From assembly GCA_947455205.1 (NCBI GenBank), contig CANGNF010000032.1, positions 1 through 59,087 on the forward strand: a DNA stretch of 59,087 bases. The letters run 5' to 3'. The stretch is from Acetobacteraceae bacterium (GTDB taxonomy: Bacteria; Pseudomonadota; Alphaproteobacteria; Acetobacterales; Acetobacteraceae). The notes under the pieces are model-generated. The model did not search any database, was not told the origin of the DNA, and saw only the letters and a program-made list of their open reading frames with translations. The position numbers and the translations under genes are program-made. Positions 1 to 7,757 of the stretch are shown here, piece after piece (the stretch's first letter is position 1; the number at the start of each line of letters is the position of its first letter).

Positions 1-169
1 GGCGCCCCGGTTGCGCGGCCCAGGCGCGCGGCCAGGCACGGCCGGCGCGGTTGCGCGGCCCGGCTGCGTCGGCACCGCCCCAGGCGCCCGGCGGCGTGGT
101 GCGCTTTGGCCGCGCGGCGCTGAAAACCTGAGCGCCGTTTCGGGCGTTGCCGGGGTGGAGAACCCGCGC

Positions 170-1234
170 ATGCCCGACAAACCAAGCCCCGCCCTTGTTG
201 CCGCCATCGGTGCCGCCGGCCTGGTGGCCGCCGCCTTCCAGCGTGGCCGGCCGGACCTGACCCCCGTGCCGCTGCGCCCCGGCCGCCGCCGGCCGCGCGA
301 CGGCGCCGGGCGCGATGCCAATTCCCCCGCCGAGATCCCCGCGCGCGGCTGGTGGCAGGTGCTGAAGCGCACGGCCTGCCAGGCCAATGAGGACCGGCTG
401 CTGACCGAGGCCGCCGGGGTGACCTTCTTCACCCTGCTGGCGCTGTTTCCGGGGATTGCCGCGCTGGTGTCGCTCTACGGGCTGTTCGCCGACCCGACCA
501 CGATCTGGCGGCACTTCGCGGTGCTGGACGGGCTGGTGCCCGGCGGCGGCATGGACGTGCTGAAGGACCAGGTACAGCGCATTGCGGAAAAGGGGCCGGC
601 CACGCTGGGGCTGAGCCTGGCGCTGAGCCTGGGCACCTCCCTCTGGTCGGCGAATGCCGCGATCAAGGCGCTGTTCGACGCGCTGAACGTGGTGTTCGAG
701 GAGAAGGAGACCCGCAGCTTCGTGCGGCTGACGGCGGAGACGCTGGGCTTCACCTTCGCCTCCCTGTTGTTCGTGCTGCTGGCCATTGCCGCGGTGGTGG
801 CGCTGCCGGTGGCGCTGTCGCTGGTCGGCATCGGCGCCCAGGCGGACATGCTGCTGCGCCTGGCGCGCTGGCCGCTGCTGCTGCTGACCATGACGGTGTT
901 CCTGGCCTGCATGTACCGCTTCGGCCCCGACCGTCGGCAGGCCAAGTGGCGCTGGGTGACCTGGGGCGGGGGCATCGCCTCGCTGCTGTGGGTGGCGGTG
1001 TCCGGCGCGTTCAGCTTCTACGTCGCGCAATTCGGCAACTACAATGCCACCTACGGGTCGCTGGGCGCGGTGATCGGCTTCATGACCTGGATCTGGCTGT
1101 CCTCGGCCGTGGTGCTGGTGGGGGCGGAGCTGGATGCCGAGCTGGAGCACCAGACCGCGCGCGATACCACGGCGCCGGGCGGCAAGCCGATGGGCGGGCG
1201 CGGGGCGCGGATGGCGGATACGGTTGCCGGCTGA
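170..1234 (+). CDS. YihY/virulence factor BrkB family inner-membrane protein
   Basis: A 354-aa polytopic inner-membrane protein of the YihY/BrkB family, whose molecular function is not firmly established. The N-terminal ~60 residues are Pro/Arg-rich and probably cytoplasmic. The family core begins near residue 60, with a first hydrophobic span around residues 83-106, and several further spans run to about residue 320. The conserved C-terminal stretch ending in VLVGAELDAELEH is typical of the family. The open frame extends upstream to base 11, but ATG 170 has a GGAG at 157-160 and gives the usual family length, so I prefer it. The gene stands alone and converges on the HbpS-like gene. The 169 bases before it contain a short direct repeat (CGGTTGCGCGGCCC at 7 and 48) and no recognisable gene. 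Confidence 0.88.
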   Translation: MPDKPSPALVAAIGAAGLVAAAFQRGRPDLTPVPLRPGRRRPRDGAGRDANSPAEIPARGWWQVLKRTACQANEDRLLTEAAGVTFFTLLALFPGIAALVSLYGLFADPTTIWRHFAVLDGLVPGGGMDVLKDQVQRIAEKGPATLGLSLALSLGTSLWSANAAIKALFDALNVVFEEKETRSFVRLTAETLGFTFASLLFVLLAIAAVVALPVALSLVGIGAQADMLLRLARWPLLLLTMTVFLACMYRFGPDRRQAKWRWVTWGGGIASLLWVAVSGAFSFYVAQFGNYNATYGSLGAVIGFMTWIWLSSAVVLVGAELDAELEHQTARDTTAPGGKPMGGRGARMADTVAG

Positions 1235-1280
1235 GGTCGTCAACGAGGCCGCCGGCTGGTCCGGCGACCGGGCGGCGCCG

Positions 1281-1808
1281 CTACAGCTTCTTCTTCTTGT
1301 CCATGCCGATCTTGTCGTAGATCGCGTTGATATGGGCCTTTACCTCCGGCGGGGTGTCGTCCTTGGCCGGGGCGTGCAGCCACTTCAGCTTGTCCCGCGC
1401 GTACTGGCCCATGACCTCGTCCTGGTCGGACGTTCCGCCGGAGATGCCGTAGGCGCCGACCATCTCCTGCCCGCGGAAGATCGGCGCGGCGCCGCCACTG
1501 ATGAAGACCTTGCCGCCGGTGAAGACGGCGGCGTTGACCGCCAGCTGCGGGTTGCGTTCGCGCAGCCAGTGCTGCGTCACCAGGCCGTCCGAGAAGCGCG
1601 GGCTCATGCTGCGGAAGGCGGCCATGGTGAAGGCCTTGGCGGCGGCGGTTTCCGGCGTGATCCAGCCGGCGTCGTCCATGCGTTCCAGTGCGATCAGGTG
1701 GCCTTCCGGCCCGACGATGGCGACGGAGACCGGGACCTGCATCTCCTCGGCCTTCTCGATGACGGCGCGGAAGAAGCGGCGGCAATCCGTGAGTTTCAGC
1801 TTGGCCAT
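1281..1808 (-). CDS. GlcG/HbpS family (DUF336) heme-binding-like protein
   Basis: A 175-aa protein of the GlcG/HbpS (DUF336) family. Members bind heme or cobalamin-like ligands, or act as accessory proteins in catabolic operons, and their biochemistry varies. Family features are the start KLTDCRRFFRAVIEKA, the central VSVAIVGPEGHLIAL, and the Gly-rich FTGGKVFISGGAAPIFRGQE followed by GAYGISGG. There is no signal peptide, so it is probably cytoplasmic. It is the last gene of a four-gene leftward operon and its ATG overlaps the TGA of the TctC gene by one base (TGATG), implying coupled translation. The Lys-rich tail (DKKKKL) is unusual. A second family member lies at 36562-37017. Confidence 0.82.
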   Translation of the reverse strand: MAKLKLTDCRRFFRAVIEKAEEMQVPVSVAIVGPEGHLIALERMDDAGWITPETAAAKAFTMAAFRSMSPRFSDGLVTQHWLRERNPQLAVNAAVFTGGKVFISGGAAPIFRGQEMVGAYGISGGTSDQDEVMGQYARDKLKWLHAPAKDDTPPEVKAHINAIYDKIGMDKKKKL

Positions 1809-2794
1809 CAGCGTGCTCCCGCCGCGGCGACAACCGCGGCCCATTTGGTGAGTTCGGCGGCGACCAGGGCGGCGAAGGCCTCCGGCCCCTTGGGCAAGGG
1901 GTCCATGCCCTGTTCGCGGAAGCGGGCCTGGATGGCAGGCGCGGCGGTGACGGCGGCGGTGGCCTCCGCCAGCCGGCGCAGGATCGGCGCCGGGGTGGCG
2001 GCGGGTGCCATCAGCCCGAACCAGATCGAGGTATCGAAGCCGGGCAGCCCGCTTTCCGCCACCGTGGGCAGGCCGGGGGCCAGCGCGGTGCGCTCGGCGC
2101 CGGAGGTGGCCAGCGCCAGCAGCTTGCCGCTTTCGATATGCGCGCGGGCGGTGGGGGCGGGCGAGAACATCACCTGCACCCGGCCTTCCAGCAGGTCCGT
2201 CATGGCCTGGCCGCTGCCGGCATAGGGCACGTGGACCATGCGCACGCCGGCCATCTGGTTGAACAGTTCGCCGGAGAGATGCGGCGCGGTGGCGATGCCG
2301 GACGAGCCGTAGAACACCTGGTCCGGCCGCGCGCGGGCGTGGGCGATCAGCTCCCGCACGCTGCGGACGCCGAGCGTGGGGTGGGCGACCAGGATGTTCG
2401 GCAGGTCCGTCAGCGTGGCGATGGGCGCGAAGTCGCGCTTCATGTCGTAGGTCGCGTTCGGCTGCATCAGCTGGCCAATGACGTTGGCGGCGCTGGCCAG
2501 CAGCAGGGTGTAGCCATCCGGCGCCGCGCGGGTGACGGCCTCGGCGGCGATGCCGCTGCCGGCGCCGGGGCGGTTCTCGATGATGATGGGCTGGCCGAGA
2601 CGCTCGCTGAGCATCGGCACCGAGAGGCGCGCGGTGAGGTCGGCCGCGGTGCCCGGCGGGAAGCCGACCACCAGGCGCAGCGGGCGGCTGGGGAAGGCTT
2701 CCTGCGCGCGGGCCAGGGCGGGCGCGGCGAGGAAGGCTGCGAGGGTACGGCGGGTGGTCAGGGCCGACCGATTCAGACCTTCGGGCGGCGTCAC
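1808..2794 (-). CDS. Bug/TctC-family periplasmic solute-binding protein (1 of 5)
   Basis: A 328-aa tripartite tricarboxylate transporter (TTT) substrate-binding protein. It has an Arg-Arg-containing export signal (TTRRTLAAFLAAPALARA, about residues 13-30), possibly Tat-dependent. The Bug-family signature follows: PSRPLRLVVGFPPGTAADLTAR, the ENRPGAGS segment, DGYTLLLASAANV and HVPYAGSGQAMTDLL. These proteins bind carboxylates or amides in the periplasm. No TctA or TctB membrane genes are present in the window. The start is GTG, overlapping the amidase stop (GTGA). The position between an amidase and a HbpS-like protein suggests it captures the amide or acid handled by that operon. The ligand is unknown. 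Confidence 0.9.
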   Translation of the reverse strand: MTPPEGLNRSALTTRRTLAAFLAAPALARAQEAFPSRPLRLVVGFPPGTAADLTARLSVPMLSERLGQPIIIENRPGAGSGIAAEAVTRAAPDGYTLLLASAANVIGQLMQPNATYDMKRDFAPIATLTDLPNILVAHPTLGVRSVRELIAHARARPDQVFYGSSGIATAPHLSGELFNQMAGVRMVHVPYAGSGQAMTDLLEGRVQVMFSPAPTARAHIESGKLLALATSGAERTALAPGLPTVAESGLPGFDTSIWFGLMAPAATPAPILRRLAEATAAVTAAPAIQARFREQGMDPLPKGPEAFAALVAAELTKWAAVVAAAGAR

Positions 2795-4176
2795 AGCGCC
2801 GGCGCCATGGCGGCCCAGGGCGCCGCGCGTTCATACGCCGCCGCGGCGCGGTACACCGTGGCCTCCGCGAAGTTGCGGCCGACCAGCTGCATGCCCAGCG
2901 GCAGGCCGTTGCTGGTGCCGCACATCACGCTGACAGCGGGGTGGCCGGAGACGTTGAACGGCGTGCGCGCCTGGCGCGGATAGGTGCGCTCCACCGCCAC
3001 GGGGTCGTCGATCTCGCAGGCTTCCTCCATGGAGGAGGCGCAGAGCAGCAGGTCCACCTCCTGCAGGGCGGCGTCGATGGCGGCGACCAGGACGCGGCGC
3101 TGGCGCTGGGCCTGCACGTAGTCCGGCCCGCTGACGAACATGCCCGGCAGCAGGCGCCGGCGGGTCAGGTTGGCGTAGTCGCCGGGGGCGTCGCGCAGCC
3201 AATGCTCGTGGATGGCGCCGGCCTCGCTGAGCAGGATGATGCGGTTGACGCTGCCGAACTGCTCCAGCTTCGGCAGGGTGATGTCGCGCACGGTGGCGCC
3301 CTCGGCGGCCAGCAGCTTCGCGGCGGTGTCCAGCGCGGCGGTCACGGCCGGCGACGCCACGCTGTCGGTCTCATGGAAGTGGCGGACGAAGCCGATGCGC
3401 AGGCCCTTCAGGCCGCGGTTGAGGTCGCGGGTATAGTCCTCGGCCGGGGTGGCCATGCTGCCGGGGTCGCCGGAATCGTAGCCGGCCAGCACGTTCAGCA
3501 TCATGGCGTTGTCGCGAACGGTGCGGGTCATCGGTCCGACATGGTCCAGCGTGAAGGCCAGCGGGAAGACGCCGCGGCGGCTGACCAGGCCGTAGGTCGG
3601 CTTCATGCCGACAATGCCGCAATGGCTGGCGGGGTGGCGGATGCTGCCGCCGGTATCGGTCCCCAGCGCCGCCGGCAGCAGGCGCCCGCCCACCGCCGCG
3701 CCGGAGCCCGACGAGGAACCGCCGGGGTGATGGCCCGGGTTCCACGGGTTGCGCGCGGGCGGAAAGGGCAGGTCGAAGCAGGGGCCGCCGATGGCGAATT
3801 CATGCGTGCTGAGCTTGCCCGGGAAGACCGCGCCGGCGGCGCGCAGCTTTGCGGTGACGACCGAGTCCTCGGCCGCCACGTGGTCCAGCCGGTGCTTGCT
3901 GTGGCAGGTGGTCGGCACGCCCGCCAGGTCGATGATGTCCTTCAGCCCCACGGGGATGCCGTGCAGCGGGCTGCGCGGGCCGTGCGTCGCGATCTCGGCC
4001 TCGGCGTCCCGCGCCTGGGCCATGGCTTCGGCCGGCAGTTGGCGGATGAAGGCGTTGAGCTTCGGCTCCACCGCGGCGATGCGGGCCTGGATGTCCGTCA
4101 GCAGTTCCACCGGGGAGAGGCGGCGGGCGGCGATCAGCGCGCTGGCTTCGGCCAGGGAGAGGGTGTGGGCGCTCAC
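2791..4176 (-). CDS. Amidase (amidase-signature family; AtzE/GatA-like)
   Basis: A 461-aa amidase-signature enzyme that hydrolyses an amide bond with a Ser-cisSer-Lys triad. The Lys lies in GIPVGLKDIIDLAG (about residue 80) and the serines in PGGSSSGSGAAVGG (about 155), followed by ALGTDTGGSIRHPASHCG and GMKPTYG. The length matches GatA/AtzE-type enzymes. It is not the tRNA amidotransferase subunit by context, because no gatB or gatC is nearby. Instead a 61-aa AtzG-like protein is encoded immediately upstream with a GTGA overlap, so this probably belongs to the biuret/carboxybiuret-hydrolase-like branch (AtzE with AtzG). The start is GTG at 4176. Co-transcription with a TctC binding protein suggests an imported amide as substrate. 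Confidence 0.9.
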   Translation of the reverse strand: MSAHTLSLAEASALIAARRLSPVELLTDIQARIAAVEPKLNAFIRQLPAEAMAQARDAEAEIATHGPRSPLHGIPVGLKDIIDLAGVPTTCHSKHRLDHVAAEDSVVTAKLRAAGAVFPGKLSTHEFAIGGPCFDLPFPPARNPWNPGHHPGGSSSGSGAAVGGRLLPAALGTDTGGSIRHPASHCGIVGMKPTYGLVSRRGVFPLAFTLDHVGPMTRTVRDNAMMLNVLAGYDSGDPGSMATPAEDYTRDLNRGLKGLRIGFVRHFHETDSVASPAVTAALDTAAKLLAAEGATVRDITLPKLEQFGSVNRIILLSEAGAIHEHWLRDAPGDYANLTRRRLLPGMFVSGPDYVQAQRQRRVLVAAIDAALQEVDLLLCASSMEEACEIDDPVAVERTYPRQARTPFNVSGHPAVSVMCGTSNGLPLGMQLVGRNFAEATVYRAAAAYERAAPWAAMAPAL

Positions 4177-4358
4177 TTGGACAGCACCTTGTAGGAAGGC
4201 GTCGGTTCCTTCGTGGCATCGGTGATGCGGGGGAAGCCGGCGCGCAGCTTGGCGACGCTGGCGATGGCTTCCTCGACATCGGCCTGGTGGTGGCGCCAGG
4301 CGCGGTCCAGGCCGGCGGCCTTGGCCAAGGTTTCCCCAATGGTTTCAGCGTTGCTCAT
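4173..4358 (-). CDS. AtzG-like small protein, putative amidase partner
   Basis: A 61-aa hydrophilic, mostly helical protein starting MSNAETIGETLAKAAGL and containing a short central helix ending KLRAGFPRI. Size, helix content and position directly before an amidase resemble AtzG-like (DUF4089) subunits, which wrap the amidase AtzE in Pseudomonas. The sequence match is by eye and weak. The ATG at 4358 has an excellent GGGAGGG ribosome-binding site at about 4364-4370. The stop overlaps the amidase GTG by four bases. It is the first gene of the leftward operon and lies 36 nt downstream of a strong intrinsic terminator in the leader. It could alternatively be an unrelated small protein. Confidence 0.62.
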   Translation of the reverse strand: MSNAETIGETLAKAAGLDRAWRHHQADVEEAIASVAKLRAGFPRITDATKEPTPSYKVLSK

Positions 4359-4394
4359 GGCGGTCCCTCCCGGATTCGCGCGCAGCATGGCGCG

Positions 4395-4430
4395 AAAAAA
4401 GACGGGGCGGAACCGGGTGGCTCCGCCCCG
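4395..4430 (-). terminator. Intrinsic terminator in the leader of the amidase operon
   Basis: On the minus strand a perfect 9-bp GC stem (arms at 4403-4411 and 4422-4430 on the plus strand, core GGGGCGGA) is followed by six uridines (A-run 4395-4400). This is the only clear stem-plus-U-tract terminator I found in the window. It lies 36 nt before the first gene of the leftward operon, with no minus-strand gene upstream of it, so it looks like a leader attenuator or the end of a small RNA. Confidence 0.72.
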
Positions 4431-4453
4431 CAAGGTTGTGCCGGCGGGAGGTA

Positions 4454-4522
4454 CTGGCGAGGGATGCCAGGTTCGCGCGGCACTTTCGGGAGAGACGCGA
4501 GACCGGAGGAAAACTGGTCTCG
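4454..4522 (-). promoter_or_regulatory. Structured leader RNA upstream of the terminator (candidate riboswitch or sRNA)
   Basis: Reading the minus strand, two hairpins precede the leader terminator. One has 7-bp arms CGAGACC and GGTCTCG (plus-strand 4498-4504 and 4516-4522). The other has 5-bp arms CTGGC and GCCAG (4454-4458 and 4466-4470). Together with the terminator they form a three-hairpin leader of about 130 nt. I could not match it to a riboswitch consensus from memory. The rest of the 4359-4628 intergenic region is AT-richer around 4535-4560 and probably holds the divergent promoters. Confidence 0.4.
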
Positions 4523-4628
4523 AGGCGGAGCGTGAACCGAAACAGTTTAGAATTCGTTTCCAGGGCGCCACTTTTCTCCACGGCGCGCGGCGGCTATCCC
4601 AAGGGCAGTGTTGCGCCGGGGAGGGTTC

Positions 4629-5804
4629 ATGCTGCCGCTCAAGGGCCTGAGGATTGTCGAGCTGGGGCACTACATCGCCGCGCCCTTCGCCACGCGGCTG
4701 CTGGCCGATCTGGGTGCCGAGGTGGTGAAGGTGGAGCCGCCCGAGGGCGACCCGGTGCGCGGCTGGGGCAGCCAGGTGGATGGCAATGCCGTGTGGTTCA
4801 GCGTGCATGGCCGCAACAAGCTCTCGGTGACGCTGGACCTGAAGAGCGCTGACGGACGCGAGAAGCTGCTGGCGCTGGCGGCACGCAGCGACGCGCTGGT
4901 GGAGAATTTCCGGCCGGGACAGTTGGAACGCTACAAGCTGGGGCCGGCGGAGTTGCACGCGGCCAACCCGCGCCTGGTGATCGCGCGGGTCAGTGGCTAT
5001 GGGCAGGACGGGCCGTATCGCGACAAGCCGGCCTTCGGGGCGATCGGCGAGGCGCTGGGCGGGCTGCGGCACCTGACCGCCAACCCCGGCGTGACCGACC
5101 ATCCGCCGCCGCGCTGCGGCGTTTCCATCAGCGACGACCTGGCAGGCATGTACGCCGCGCTTGCGGTGGCCGCGGCGTGCTGGGGGGTGAAGGGCGATGC
5201 GCAGGCCAAGGGCCGCGTGATTGACGTGGACCTGGTGAGCAGCGTGTTCTCTCTGATGGAGGGGATGCTGCCGGAATACGGGCTGTTCGGGAAAGTGCGG
5301 CAGCCCGCGGGCGCGGCCATTCCGACCGCGGCGCCGACGAATACCTACCTGTGCGCGGACGGCAAATGGCTCTGCGTGGCCGGCAATTCCGACCTGATCT
5401 TCAAGCGGCTGATGGCGGCGATCGGGCGGGCGGAGCTGGCCGACGACCCGCGCTACGTCAACAACATCGCCCGGTGCGAGAACGTGGCCGGCCTGGACCA
5501 GGCCATCGCGGCCTGGACGCGCACCCTGCCGGCGGCCGAGGCCGAGGCGATACTGGAGAAGGCGGAAGTCCCCTGCTCCCGCCTGTACGACATGGCGGAT
5601 GCGGTGGCGGACCCCCACTTCCAGGCCCGCAAGCTGGTGATGCCGGTGCAGGACCCGTTGATCGGGGAGGTGCTGCACCCGGCGGCGCCGTTCCGCTTCG
5701 ACGGCGTTGCGCCGGAGGCGATGGTGCGCTGGGCCGGGCCGTCCATCGGCCAGCACAACGAGCAAGTGTTCAACGACATGCTGCGTGAGGAACCGAGAAG
5801 ATGA
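4629..5804 (+). CDS. CaiB/BaiF family (class III) CoA-transferase
   Basis: A 391-aa class III CoA-transferase, which moves CoA between carboxylic acids. The N-terminal LKGLRIVELGHYIAAPFATRLLADLGAEVVKVE motif region is classic for the family. It is followed by DLKSADGREKLLALAARSDALVENFRPG with the catalytic Asp region, and by SGYGQDGPYRDKPAFG. ATG 4629 has a GGGGAGGG site just upstream, while the frame open from TTG 4608 is less likely. Its stop overlaps the ATG of an HMG-CoA-lyase-like gene (ATGA), so the pair probably activates a dicarboxylic or hydroxy acid as its CoA thioester and then cleaves it. The substrate is not identifiable from sequence. Confidence 0.92.
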   Translation: MLPLKGLRIVELGHYIAAPFATRLLADLGAEVVKVEPPEGDPVRGWGSQVDGNAVWFSVHGRNKLSVTLDLKSADGREKLLALAARSDALVENFRPGQLERYKLGPAELHAANPRLVIARVSGYGQDGPYRDKPAFGAIGEALGGLRHLTANPGVTDHPPPRCGVSISDDLAGMYAALAVAAACWGVKGDAQAKGRVIDVDLVSSVFSLMEGMLPEYGLFGKVRQPAGAAIPTAAPTNTYLCADGKWLCVAGNSDLIFKRLMAAIGRAELADDPRYVNNIARCENVAGLDQAIAAWTRTLPAAEAEAILEKAEVPCSRLYDMADAVADPHFQARKLVMPVQDPLIGEVLHPAAPFRFDGVAPEAMVRWAGPSIGQHNEQVFNDMLREEPRR

Positions 5805-6694
5805 GCGACATTTCCCTGTCCGAGGTCGCCCCGCGCGACGGGCTGCAGAGCATCGCCGCGATGGTGCCGACCGAGACCAAGATCGCCATGGTCCGCGCCG
5901 CGCATGCCGCGGGCATCCGGCGGATGGAGGTCGGCAGCTTCGTCTCGCCGCGCGCCATTCCGCAGATGAGCGACACGCCCGACGTGCTGAAGGCGGCCAA
6001 GCAGCTGGAAGGCCTGGAATGCACCACGCTGGTGCCGAACCGCCGTGGCTTCGAGACCGCGATGGCGCAGGGCGCCGACCGGCTCGGCCTGTTCATGAGC
6101 GTGACCGAGGGCCACAACCAGGCCAACCTGAACCGCAGCCGCGCCGACAGCCTGGCGGACCTCTCCGCCATTGTGCGCGAGGCCCGCGGCACGCCGATCC
6201 GCTTCAACCTGAGCTGCGCCTTCCACTGCCCGTTCGAGGGCGTGGTGCCGGAGCAGGATTGCCTCGACTTCGTCGAGCGGGTGGTGGCGCTGGACCCGGA
6301 GATGGAGATCTCGATCTGCGATACCACCGGCAATGCGGCGCCGGACCAGGTGAAGCGGGTGTTCGAGGCGGCGATCAACGCCTGGGGCAAGCGCTTCGCC
6401 TTCCATGGCCACGACACCTACGGCATGGGCGTGGCCAATGTGTACGCGGCCTACACGGCGGGCGTCCGGGTGTTCGATGCCGCGAGTGGCGGGATCGGCG
6501 GCTGCCCGTTCGCGCCGGGCGCCACCGGCAACGTGGCCATGGAGGATGTGGTCTGGATGTTCCAGCGCATGGGCGTGGCCACCGGGGTGGACTGGGACGG
6601 GCTGCTGCTGGCCGCGGACCTGGCGGCCAGCGTGCCCGGCGCCATGCCGGGCGGAAGGTTGCGCGGCGTGCCGGGGGTGCGGGCGAAGCATTGA
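5801..6694 (+). CDS. Hydroxymethylglutaryl-CoA lyase family protein
   Basis: A 297-aa TIM-barrel lyase of the HMG-CoA lyase branch, cleaving 3-hydroxy-3-methylacyl-CoA thioesters to acetyl-CoA plus a keto acid. Metal-site and signature motifs are present: SEVAPRDGLQ at the N-terminus, CDTTGNAAPDQV, FHGHDTYGMGVAN with the metal-binding His pair, and GGIGGCPFAPGATGN containing the catalytic Cys of the HMGL signature. It overlaps the CoA-transferase by four bases. A class III CoA-transferase paired with this lyase suggests degradation of a branched dicarboxylate (for example an itaconate/citramalate- or methylglutarate-type acid). That is inference from context only. Confidence 0.9.
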   Translation: MSDISLSEVAPRDGLQSIAAMVPTETKIAMVRAAHAAGIRRMEVGSFVSPRAIPQMSDTPDVLKAAKQLEGLECTTLVPNRRGFETAMAQGADRLGLFMSVTEGHNQANLNRSRADSLADLSAIVREARGTPIRFNLSCAFHCPFEGVVPEQDCLDFVERVVALDPEMEISICDTTGNAAPDQVKRVFEAAINAWGKRFAFHGHDTYGMGVANVYAAYTAGVRVFDAASGGIGGCPFAPGATGNVAMEDVVWMFQRMGVATGVDWDGLLLAADLAASVPGAMPGGRLRGVPGVRAKH

Positions 6695-6839
6695 GGGGGG
6701 CGGGGTGGTGGCGCGCGTCATTGAGGTGACGGGCGCGCGCCCGATGCCCTGAGGCGGCCTGGCGCAGCGCATCGTGGCCCGGCTTCACGATGCCGCGTCA
6801 ATTCGGCATGCTCGACCCCGGATCGTTCGGGACCCCGAG

Positions 6840-7355
6840 ATGCTTACTCGTCGCCAATCCCTGGCCCTGCTGCTGCCGCTGGCCGGCTGCGCCACGCCGC
6901 CGCCGGTGCAGCAGGCCGCCGTGGTGGTGCCGCCGCCGGATGGCCGCCAACTTTACTGCGTGCCCTATGCGCGGGAACGCTCGGCCATCCAGCTGAGCGG
7001 CGATGGCCACCAGTGGTGGGACGCCGCGCGCGGCCGCTATGCCCGCGGCCGGCGGCCGGAAGCCGGGGCGGTGCTGGTGTTCCGGCAGACCTCGCGGCTG
7101 GTGGACGGCCATGTCGCCGTCGTCTCACGCCTGGTCTCGGCGCGGGAAATCCGCGTGGACCACGCCAATTGGGACAGCCGGCGCGGCGGCGGGCCGATCA
7201 GCCTGGACCAGCCGGTGCTGGATGTCTCGGCCGCCAATGACTGGACGGCGGTGCGGGTCTGGTATCCGCCCAGCGACCTGCTGGGCACCACCGTCTTCCC
7301 CACCGCCGGCTTCGTGCTGCCGCGGCCGCCGGGGACGGGCACGACGGAAACCTGA
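6840..7355 (+). CDS. CHAP-domain lipoprotein (putative cell-wall amidase/endopeptidase)
   Basis: A 171-aa secreted protein. The ATG at 6840 gives a short signal with lipobox LAGC (lipidated Cys17), which is why I prefer it to the ATG at 6774 that opens the frame. The mature part is a compact CHAP (NlpC/P60-like) domain. The probable catalytic Cys40 lies in LYCVPYARERS, His91 in DGHVAVVSRL, and Asn109 in VDHANWDS. CHAP domains hydrolyse peptidoglycan cross-links or amide bonds. It is probably anchored in the outer membrane facing the periplasm. It ends 100 bp before the next small gene, which has its own promoter. Confidence 0.8.
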   Translation: MLTRRQSLALLLPLAGCATPPPVQQAAVVVPPPDGRQLYCVPYARERSAIQLSGDGHQWWDAARGRYARGRRPEAGAVLVFRQTSRLVDGHVAVVSRLVSAREIRVDHANWDSRRGGGPISLDQPVLDVSAANDWTAVRVWYPPSDLLGTTVFPTAGFVLPRPPGTGTTET

Positions 7356-7373
7356 ATTTTCGTCCACAATTCA

Positions 7374-7403
7374 TTGGAATCGTCGCTGTGACGACGCTAG
7401 CCT
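7374..7403 (+). promoter_or_regulatory. Predicted sigma-70-type promoter, TTGGAA-N18-TAGCCT
   Basis: A -35 TTGGAA (7374-7379) and a -10 TAGCCT (7398-7403) with an 18-bp spacer lie about 50 bp upstream of the 64-aa membrane protein gene. A GANTC site (GAATC, 7377-7381) overlaps the -35 box. The pattern matches other promoters in this window. Confidence 0.42.
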
Positions 7404-7454
7404 TCCGGCACCGGGGCGGAGACCCCGGAACAACCAGCCCCGGGAGGATCGGCC

Positions 7455-7649
7455 ATGGCCGAGCAGAATTTCTTCGTCCGCAATGCCTTGCCGCTGTTCA
7501 TCGTGTTCCTGGCCGCCGGCTGCTACGGCCTGGCGGTGGCGCATGGCCGGATGGAAGGGCCGAACTTCAAGGGGCTGATCCACATCAGCACCGCGCTGGT
7601 GCTGCTGTCCGGCATCGCGCTGATGTTCCGGGCGGAAAGCCGGGCCTGA
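7455..7649 (+). CDS. Small two-helix membrane protein, unknown function
   Basis: A 64-aa protein with two predicted transmembrane helices: residues about 8-29 (NALPLFIVFLAAGCYGLAVAHG) and about 41-59 (LIHISTALVLLSGIALMF). They are joined by a short polar loop, GRMEGPNFK. I do not recognise a family. The start ATG 7455 is supported by GGGAGG at 7441-7446 and by the promoter-like sequence at 7374-7403. The hydrophobic pattern and the good ribosome-binding site make it a credible gene despite its size. It lies between a CHAP lipoprotein and a TctC gene and is probably monocistronic. Confidence 0.68.
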   Translation: MAEQNFFVRNALPLFIVFLAAGCYGLAVAHGRMEGPNFKGLIHISTALVLLSGIALMFRAESRA

Positions 7650-7757
7650 CCGCCCAGGGCCGCTGCCGGCCGAGGCCCTGAACGGGGCTTGAAGGCTGGC
7701 GCGGCGCATGGTGCAAGCGGGCGGATGCCGGGCGGCAGCGCCCGCGGAGGATGCCCG

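Noticed and set aside
2791..4176. Amidase as the GatA subunit of aspartyl/glutamyl-tRNA amidotransferase
   Set aside because: The catalytic motif fits the whole family, but gatB and gatC are absent and the neighbours are transport and HbpS-like genes.
4359..4628. Match of the leader to guanidine-I (ykkC) or glycine riboswitches
   Set aside because: Small fragments (ACTGGTC, CGGGAGAG) looked similar, but the remaining consensus blocks are absent and the fragments lie on the plus strand, not on the strand of the operon.
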